The translations under genes were made by a program, and so were the position numbers. From contig NC_061804.1 in NCBI RefSeq assembly GCF_021462225.1, forward strand, positions 2,841,001 through 2,905,000: a stretch of DNA of 64,000 nt, given 5' to 3'. Shown here piece after piece: positions 1 to 9,600 of the stretch (position 1 is its first letter; each line of letters begins with the position of its first letter). The notes below the pieces were generated by a model, which made no database searches, was not told the DNA's origin, and saw only the letters and a list, made by a program, of their open reading frames with translations. The stretch is from Girardinichthys multiradiatus. Its lineage: Eukaryota > Chordata > Actinopteri > Cyprinodontiformes > Goodeidae.

Positions 1-141
1 TTGTGTTCAGGTTTACTCCCCATTTTCATTCACATAATCTGGTTCTGTCAAGACAAATAACACAATGAAGGTGTTGTTTATAACTTTATATAAAACAAAT
101 AGTTTTATAAAAGCAGATGTAATGAAGGAGGTGGTGAAGTA

Positions 142-165
142 CATATATATATATATATATATATA
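142..165. repeat. (TA)n microsatellite
   Basis: A run of about twelve alternating AT dinucleotides, downstream of the last LAT2 exon. No function is visible. Confidence 0.9.
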
Positions 166-578
166 CATCTGTTCTTTCCAGAAGATTATTGTATTTTCTC
201 ATAAAAGTCTTTAAAACGTATTAAAATGCTTTAAATGTTTAGTGTACCATGTAATTAAAAATGAAAGCAACAAATCTGTGAAACCTCCAAAACATTTGGC
301 CTATACTGTGTTTCTGAACAAAAATACCCCCAAACTGATATTTAAATCAGATTTCCTGGTAAAAATGTTAGATTTCCTGTTGATGTTTAATTTTGCACAT
401 GCTCACTCTGCTATTGCACGTTGCTCTTTTACTTTGCCCGTTTTTTACATTAGTTCACACACATTCAAAGTAACACATCTCAGGTCTCTGTTGGATTTTT
501 TGTTTTTAGTTATTTAGTTTAAATGTTCCACTGTAACAGATGTCATATTGAACTAAATCAGCTTAAAGTCCGGCCAGT

Positions 579-619
579 TTAACTGGCTCTCCGTAACTGG
601 TGTAGTTCAGCATCTTCAT
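579..619 (-). CDS. lat2: LAT2 coding exon 10 (terminal, tentative)
   Basis: Follows a TATCCAAAG acceptor. In the phase left by exon 9 it reads [12 protein letters not shown] and stops at 581-579. It lacks the C-terminal YVN motif of the human protein, so the true last exon could differ. A weak ATTAAA-type signal lies downstream at 391-386. Confidence 0.55.
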
Positions 620-3600
620 CTTTGGATAAAAATGTAATTTAACTAATAAACTCCCTGCAGATGTTTCATTTGAAGATCATAACTCACCGTCTTGATGTAC
701 CGAGACGTTTTCATAGTCGTTATCTGCTTTGGTGATAGAGTGGTTTGAATGAGTCATCCATTACACTTTGACTATAACTCTAAGGTTTTAATGCAGGAAT
801 GTCTGAAGACAGACTGGGTTTTTACCTTCTGTTCCTTCCATTGATTCTGTTACTTTCATTGATTCACAAACGTTCCCGTAGATTCCAGGATTCAGGTCCA
901 CTGCTAGAAACACAGCTCAAGTTGTAAAATAATTATACAGCTGAAACCACATATTTACAGACATCGTATGAATAGACAAACTTATTTCTCACAATCAGAG
1001 ATGAAATCAGGACTAACTTTGTCATGTTTGAGGTCTTTTAAGATTACCAACATTATTCCTGCTTCCTCAATGCGAGAATAATAAAATAAAATGTATTCAT
1101 TCAAATTCAGAAATGTTCATACAATTTCTCAGAGTTTTGTAGAATTGCTGTTAGTTTGCAGGAATTTTGGCCCATTCTTCCTTCCCCATTCAGAATCGGC
1201 ATAACTGGGTCCGGTTTGTAGGTCGCTTTGCTCTCACACACCTTTACAGCTTGTGATTGCCACTCTAAACATTGACTTTTTTGTCCTTATGCCCCTTTGC
1301 AACTAAATAACTGTACGACTGGAGCCATTGTTCATTTGGAAGACCCATTTGTGCGCAAGCTTTAACTTCCAGGTCTTCGGATATAGCTTAAAGGGGACAG
1401 TCAGTCAGTCATTTTCTACCGCTTATTCCATAGTGGGTTGTGGGGGAGCTGGTGCCTATCTCCAGCAGTCTATGGGCGAGAGGCGGGGTACACCCTGGAC
1501 AGGTCGCCAGTCCATCACAGGGCAGCACGCTAACAACCAACACACTCATTCATACACCTAAGGTCAATTTAGAGTGACCAATTAACCTAACAGGCATGTC
1601 TTTGGACTGTGGGAGGAAGCTGGAGTACCCGGTGAGAACCCACGCATGCACGGGGAGAACATGCAAACTCCATGCAGAAAGACCCCCAGTCAGGAATCGA
1701 ACCCAGGACCTTCTTGATGCAAGGCAACAGTGCTACCAACTGCACCACCGTGCAGCCCTTTAATTATATTTTAATATATATTGTCCTGTTTCTGCAGCGC
1801 TAGATTATTGTTATCACTACAAAAATGGCAGATCGGGTTAAAGTGCAGCGCTTTTTGTCCTGGAGGGGGTCGGGTGTGGGGTATCTCAACAGCATTTAAA
1901 GAGACGGCACCAAAACGAGCAGAACAGGAGTAAAGGAGGAGCCTGTGGAGCTACAATAACAAGAAGTTTAAACCAAAGCATTGCAGCTCCACTTTATTTA
2001 GACCACAACTGAATGATTTAAGTGTGAAAAGGAAGAATTTAAAAGCATATGTCCCCTTTAATTTTCTTCATAATGTTATTTTCTTATGATGTCATCTATT
2101 TTATGAAGTGCACCAATCCCTCCTGTAAGAAAACACCCACACAGCATGATGCTGCCACCGTCGTACTTCACAGTTAGCAGGGAGTTCCCGGGCTTGTAAG
2201 CTTCCCCCTTCTTCTACTGTAACGTTTGGACATTTGCCCAAACTGTTTATTCTTAGTTTATCAAACGACAGCACATGTCTCCAGAAATGAAGGCCTTTGT
2301 CCCAGGCTTTTTATGTTGATTTAGTTGTAATAGCTTCTTCCTTGCGGAGTGACCTTTCAGCCCATTTAAGTACAGGACTCGTGTCACTGTGGATAATGAC
2401 TCTCTAACCAGCTTAGCCTGTATCTTCACAAGGTTGATAGTCAAATATGAATCATCTCTGGTGTCCCAGAGATGAAGCACTTGAATCAAATGTTGTGAGT
2501 GAACCTATCAGACGCTTACAAAGCTATGACATCATCATCATAACCTGAGGTTTCTGAATTTAAAGGGAGTAATAAAACAAATCTCTCTAATTATTCTGGC
2601 ACTTAGTAAATACATATAAAGATGAACTAAAACAGGAAAATTTAAGTCTGATTAAATATCAGATAATGAGAAAACCAACGTTTTTTTTATGTATTTATAG
2701 AGTGCCTGTAAATGTCTGATTTTAACCGTACGAGTTAACATACTCACCAGGTAACCTGTTCTTACCATTTCCATAGAAAGAACCAGCGATTGGATCTCTG
2801 TGAAACAATAAAACACACTTTTATTACAGAGACCCTCTTCAAACACATTTATTTGCACACAATTAAATAATCAGCTCAGAAGTACACCACATTCTTTTTA
2901 TTTCATTCTTTTATTGATTTTTTGCCACTGTTTTTTTAAATCGACGCAGGTTTTTACAATTTTAATTGTATTTTTTTATCCAGCAGAGAGTTTATTACAT
3001 TCGCAGCGATGCGTATTGTCATTAAGCAAAAAAAAAATACTGTTCTAAAGACGAATTTAGATTTAAAGTTGAGAGATTCCTGCTTTGATGACATTTTTCT
3101 AGTTGCAAACTCGCTGATTGGCTCTCAGCTTCTAACTCCGCCCATTTTCTATGAACATAGTGCAAGAGGTATTAAACCTGAGAGCAGAAACAAAGTTGGA
3201 GATAAATAAAATCTGAACAATATGCTGTTTTCAGCATATTTAGTGCTCAACGCTGCCGTCTGGGGTTCGATTCCTGACCTTGGGACCTTTGCTGTATGTC
3301 TTCCTGCTTCTCTCTCTGCCCAGTTCCTGTCTGAATACTGCCAACAACCTTAAACAACTAATAATGAGATCATAACTGATGACCCCCATTCTCAGTTCAA
3401 GTGTAGAACCTCCTGACAACCAAAACTCTGAACAAAAGAGACCACCGGCGCTGGCCTGTCTGACAGTGACCACCATGAGCCACCCGAAGGAGCTCCTGTC
3501 GTCCCGTGTCCCTGAGCCAAAGAGACAAGGATTCAGGTCTCCTTGAGAGTCCAGCCAACCCTTTTCATTCTCCGTGGATCCTGATGTTGGGGAAGACTGT

Positions 3601-6600
3601 GAGCTTCTCCTATTTTCCTTCCTTTTTTCTAACCAAGTAGCGTTTCCTCCAAATTATCATTAGGTCTTACATTTCCATATGAGACCAGAGCCGGCCTAAG
3701 GCATAAGTGGACTAAGTATAAGCTTAGGGCCCTCAAACAATCAGGGGGCTCCCATAAATGCTTGAAGTTTAACAAAGACCATAGAGCTAACATTTTATAT
3801 TTATTTATGAAGATTGAGAATGCTATTAAATTGGATTTAAAAATTTCAGCATAAATACAGGTCCTTCTAAAAAAATTAGCATATTGTGATAAAGTTCATT
3901 ATTTTCCATAATGTCATGATGAAAATTTTACATTCATATATTTTAGATTCATTGCACACTAACTGAAATATTTCAGGTCTTTTATTGTCTTAATACGGAT
4001 GATTTTGGCATACAGCTCATGAAAACCCAAAATTCCTATCTCACAAAATTAGCATATCATTAAAAGGGTCTCTAAACGAGCTATGAACCTAATCATCTGA
4101 ATCAACGAGTTAACTCTAAACACCTGCAAAAGATTCCTGAGGCCTTTAAAACTCCCAGCCTGGTTCATCACTCAAAACCCCAATCATGGGTAAGACTGCC
4201 GACCTGACTGCTGTCCAGAAGGCCACTATTGACACCCTCAAGCAAGAGGGTAAGACACAGAAAGACATTTCTGAACGAATAGGCTGTTCCCAGAGTGCTG
4301 TATCAAGGCACCTCAGTGGGAAGTCTGTGGGAAGGAAAAAGTGTGGCAGAAAACGCTGCAAAACGAGAAGAGGTGACCGGACCCTGAGGAAGATTGTGGA
4401 GAAGGGCCGATTCCAGACCTTGGAGGACCTGCGGAAGCAGTGGACTGAGTCTGGAGTAGAAACATCCAGAGCCACCGTGCACAGGCGTGTGCAGGAAATG
4501 GGCAACAGGTGCCGCATTCCCCAGGTCAAGCCACTTTTGAACCAGAAACAGCGGCAGAAGCGCCTGACCTGGGCTACAGAGAAGCAGCACTGGACTGTTG
4601 CTCAGTGGTCCAAAGTACTTTTTTCAGATGAAAGCAAATTCTGCATGTCATTTGGAAATCAAGGTGCCAGAGTCTGGAGGAAGACTGGGGAGAAGGAAAT
4701 GCCAAAATGCCCGAAGTCCAGTGTCAAGTACCCACAGTCAGTGATGGTCTGGGGTGCCGTGTCAGCTGCTGGTGTTGGTCCACTGTGTTTTATCAAGGGC
4801 AGGGTCAATGCAGCTAGCTATCAGGAGATTTTGGAGCACTTCATGCTTCCATCTGCTGAAAAGCTTTATGGAGATGAAGATTTCATTTTTCAGCACGACC
4901 TGGCACCTGCTCACAGTGCCAAAACCACTGGTAAATGGTTTACTGACCATGGTATCACTGTGCTCAATTGGCCTGCCAACTCTCCTGACCTGAACCCCAT
5001 AGAGAATCTGTGGGATATTGTGAAGAGAACGTTGAGAGACTCAAGATCCAACACTCTGGATGAGCTAAAGGCCGCTATCGAAGCATCCTGGGCCTCCATA
5101 AGACCTCAGCAGTGCCACAGGCTGATTGCCTCCATGCCACGCCGCATTGAAGCAGTCATTTCTGCAAAAGGATTCCCGACCAAGTATTGAGTGCATAACT
5201 GTACATGATTATTTGAAGGTTGACGTTTTTTGTATTAAAAACACTTTTCTTTTATTGGTCGGATGAAATATGCTAATTTTGTGAGATAGGAATTTTGGGT
5301 TTTCATGAGCTGTATGCCAAAATCATCCGTATTAAGACAATAAAAGACCTGAAATATTTCAGTTAGTGTGCAGTGAATCTAAAATATATGAATGTTAAAT
5401 TTTCATCATGACATTATGGAAAATAATGAACTTTATCACAATATGCTAATTTTTTGAGAAGGACCTGTAACATTTTAAAGGAACGAACCCGTTTACATTG
5501 TAAAAGTGTGAAGAAAACCTTCCTTGTTTGATTGCCGTGTTAAAATAGTTAGAATCATATCAGTCAATTATCTGTGATCGCTACGAAGCTTAGCCAATTA
5601 TTACTCGCCCCCCTCTCCCAGCTTAACCAAATCTGCATTAAAACGCTGTTAGTGGTGATTAACAAGAAGATGGATCCCAAATCAAATCCTGCTTAAGGCC
5701 CCATTCAGCCTTGGGCCAGCCCTGAATGAGACCATCAAAAATAACGTTCTTCTGAACATTAAACAGACACTTTATAACATTTCTTATAGAAAACAGCTCC
5801 GGGTCATTTCTAACTTTCATTTAACAGCTAGTGTGTAGCTTACAGCTAAATGTTATCATGTTTCTTAGTTTATTAGGTGTCATTTGTTTTATTTACCATA
5901 TTTAGTCCATTAGTAACAGGTATAAAACAGTGCATTAGAACTAGATGTGATATTTCTCCCCATAACTGCTAGATTTTTATGCTTATTTGAAAAAAATAAC
6001 ATAATATAAAGAAATCCCTCCTGTTTCTTCATGAATACAATCATTGACTTAATGAAAATGTTTAATTCATATCGCAGATGAAATAAACATCCTAGATATT
6101 AAATATGGAGGACCAATCCTGCCATAATTAAGAATATATACAGAAATAAATAAATACTCAATGAATCAATAAGTATACCCTTAAATACACAAAAAATGCA
6201 GTAAATAAATAAATGTAGGCAGTAATTAAATTATTCAATGAGACATTTATTCTCAATTATGGGAGGATTGATCCTGCATAATTAAAGCCTTAGTCATGAC
6301 ATAAAGGTTTGCAGCACAAAACCAGCAGGTTCTGCTCTTCTCCACATGATGCTTTCAACCAGGAGGTGTTTGGAAATATTAGGAGCACGAAGAGCCATTT
6401 AAAAAAATGAAATAAATAAATAAGACTTACATATAGTCATGCTCCAGGCTGGAGCTGAGGGTTTTCACTGCAGGAACACAGCAGGAAACATCTATTCGAC
6501 ATCAGAAAATACTTCAAAAATAATTACAGGTTGAACTACTAGTAGTAAATTAGTAAATTAACTTACTACCTGGTAGATTTTGATAGTCCTGGTCTTCGGT

Positions 6601-9600
6601 TTGATCTGTGAAACAGAATGATTCATACCATCTGATTTATAGACTGATTTATTTTGATGGGCAGCAGCTTACCTTCTTGAAATGCCAGATACCCCGACAT
6701 TTTCCTGGAAAACAGAAGCGGTTTATTTGTTAAACTGTCCAACAACACAGGGCTGCATGTAATTATTCAGTCACAGTAAAGTTTGCTTCGCCGTGGATAA
6801 GATTAAACACATGTTTCGACACATCTGATTCGCCTATTTACACGTTTTAAGAAATAATTTGAATGTGAGCTCCAGCAGATGGTCCTGAGCCAAGCTGCTG
6901 ACTTCAGGAGGAAACATCTCAGGCTACAGGTGAGTAATGAGTGATAGAGGTAGTTACCAGCCTGCAGAAGAAGCAAGGAAATCACATTTTCAGAACCTCA
7001 TCAATTATTAAGATCCGACTACAGTCTACAGTCATGATGGAAAAGAAAGTACACCCTCTTTCAGCTCTGGGGTTTATCATGTCAGGTGGTAATTAAACTG
7101 ATCCAGTCTTTTCTGGGTTTGTACAACACACAACAGACTCCATTCTGTCAATATTTATGTTTCCAGCATGGAAAAAATGTGTGTGAAAAACTTAGTGCAC
7201 CCTATGATTTAAGTTACAATAACTCTCAGTAGGTGCTTTCTCTCTAACTTCATCAGTCTTGTTTGCAACATTACTTCAACTCTTTGAGGTTTGCAGACAT
7301 TTGTTTCACAGCATTTTAACAAGGTTAAGGCCTGGACTTTGACTGGACCACTCCAGCATATTGATTTTTTTCTTTTGTGGATAGATTTGTTGCTGTGTTT
7401 GGTAACATCAGACTCTGAGCTGTCAGACTCTAAAGAGAAAAGTCCATAGTCGATTTAATGACTAAAATGTGCCCAGATGAGGTGGCTGTAAAAAAAAAAA
7501 AGCCAGAGCATCACTCCTTCACCACCGTGCCTCATGGTTTGTATGAGGTGTTTGATCCTCTGCTGCCATTGGTCTTCTTGTTTCTCTCCATTTTGTTTTT
7601 CTTCATTAAAACCTGCTTTTCGTCATGCAGCTTCCTGCATCCTCTCTGCATTGGGGGTTTTGCAAACATCGGCTAAAGATTTCTTGTGATGATTACACAA
7701 CATGCGGACTGTAACAGCGTCCAGCTGATGTTACAAAGGGAGATGATGTCACGCTCTACGTACGCTGAGGGTGAAGACATCTGATTGGCATTGGTGACTG
7801 AAAAACACAAGAGTACCAAAAATTACCGACAATGATCAGACATCCAGGAGGTTAAAACCATCGTTAACATTAAACACACAAAAAAATAATAATTTTACCT
7901 GTTTTTGAACTCTTCACAGCAAATTTACTTCCACCACGCTGGCTGCCAACAAAGAATTACTATGTCAGCAATAAATCTAATAAACCTTCGCACTGATGTT
8001 TTAATATTTCAGATCAGACTAAGAAAACAAAAGTGAAAACAAAAAGGTTGTAAATGATGATTTCATTTATTAAGAGAAAACGCAATTCAAGCTAACATGT
8101 TCCCACGTGACAACGCAATTGCTCCCTTTTGAGTCCATTTTCAAAATCAACACACAGACTTGATTCCTGCCTGACTTGTAGAATCACGAAATAGCTTAAA
8201 ATAGAACCTGTCTGATAACATGAAGAAGGTTATTCTGATCTGAAAAAGCAACACATTATGCCATAATCTACAGAAAGTCAAGGACAGATGAGAAACTAAC
8301 ATCTATCTATCATCTATCAGCCATGTCTAATGCTTTGGGACTCCAGTGAACTGCAGTGAGAGACATTATCCACAAATGGAGATAACATGAAACAGTGGTG
8401 AATCTTCCCAGGTGTGCCCATCCTACCAAAATTACTCCATCATGTCACTAAAGGTCCTACAATAACATCTAACCCTAACATCTAAAACACTGCTGACCTC
8501 TCTCAGCTTAGTTAGGGTCAGTGTTCATGGTTCAACAATAAGAAGGTCTTCTCCTGCTTGAGACAAGACATGATGATACCAGAAAACTTTAGGACAATAT
8601 TCTGTGGACCGACAAGACAAAGGTGGACTCGGCTGGAGGTAAGCCTCCCCTCCAGCCATCAGCGTGTGCTGTGCAGAGTAAAACTAACACTCACCATTGC
8701 ACATGTCCTCTTAAAATAGTGAGGTTGCAGAGTCCAGACCATCCTCCCGTCTACAACTCGACACTGCAGTGTGCGGTAAAATCTGTGGCTTGCCATTCTC
8801 GGCGAACACTTTCTTATATCACTGCCTTACGGCTAACCACGCTCACGGCCAGTCAGTCTGTTAACGTCACATTTCAGCCCTGCTTGACCCCGATGGGACC
8901 TGCTGATGAGTAGGGACCAAGAAACCCAGTACCGGGCTGAAAAATCCAGTAATGGAAACGGTCGCAAACGGGATGAAAGGAGTGGGGCTGGGCAGAGTAG
9001 AGCCCATGGAAAAGAGGCTATAGTCAGTTATTGCAGCTGTTGCCACACCCAATTATTAGGTTTTGGGGACAAATTATAGATATTATTTTACATTTGGCCA
9101 GATTGGCTTGGGCAGCCTTCTTCCCTTAATAAATAAAATCATCATTTCAAAACAGCTTTGTGTATTTACTCAGGTTATCTTTTTCTGACATTAAAATGTG
9201 TTTGATGATCTGAAATATTTAAATAGAAAGCAAAAGAAAAACAATAGTCTGTAAAGGAGGCAAAAACTTCTTTCAAGCATTGTATGTAGCAAAACTATAT
9301 CTCTTTTTTCTAAATCTTGGTACTCACAACGTCTGTGGGTCGTATATTTGAGCCTCCTCGTGTATAATAGCTGCAAAAGATAGAAAGAAGACTTAGAATA
9401 AGAACTAGAGTATTATTTGAGCATTAGGTAATTAAACTAGGATATGATTTTCTCAATGAGGTTCAGGATAAAAACTTTTGGTTTTCTTTTGGAGATAGAA
9501 AAGGAATTTGTGAATAGAGACAACAGGACTCATGTAGTCTGGAGCTATATGTCCAATATGTGGATGGATGGATGGATGGATGGATGGATGGATGGATGGA

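Larger units (their letters stand above)
1080..2600 (-). mobile_element. Tc1-like fossil, interrupted by younger insertions
   Basis: The minus strand keeps decayed transposase motifs, including the GGSIM codons typical of Tc1 proteins (reverse complement at about 2147-2162). It also has a stretch over 2290-2480 that matches fossils at 12.5-13.4 and 39.0-40.3 kb. The 1140-1330 part carries the 'ggaattttggcccattctt' remnant. Frameshifts and stops throughout; lies in LAT2 intron 8. Confidence 0.7.
3686..5724. mobile_element. hAT-type MITE, split by a Tc1 insertion
   Basis: Termini CAGAGCCGGCC and GGGCCAGCCCTG are imperfect inverted repeats of the hAT type. The 8-bp flanks TATGAGAC (3678-3685) and AATGAGAC (5725-5732) agree at 7 of 8 bases. 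Without the Tc1 copy and its duplicated TA the element is about 427 bp. In LAT2 intron 7. Confidence 0.7.

Noticed and set aside
1690..1760. tRNA gene suggested by A-box and B-box
   Set aside because: No closed acceptor stem, and the sequence continues into a SINE body. The same holds at 3240, 43419, 44950 and 61480.
6673..7899. Direct join of LAT2 exon 3 to exon 5, skipping exon 4
   Set aside because: The phases do not match: the frame would hit a stop at the start of exon 7 and would lose the DYQNL motif.
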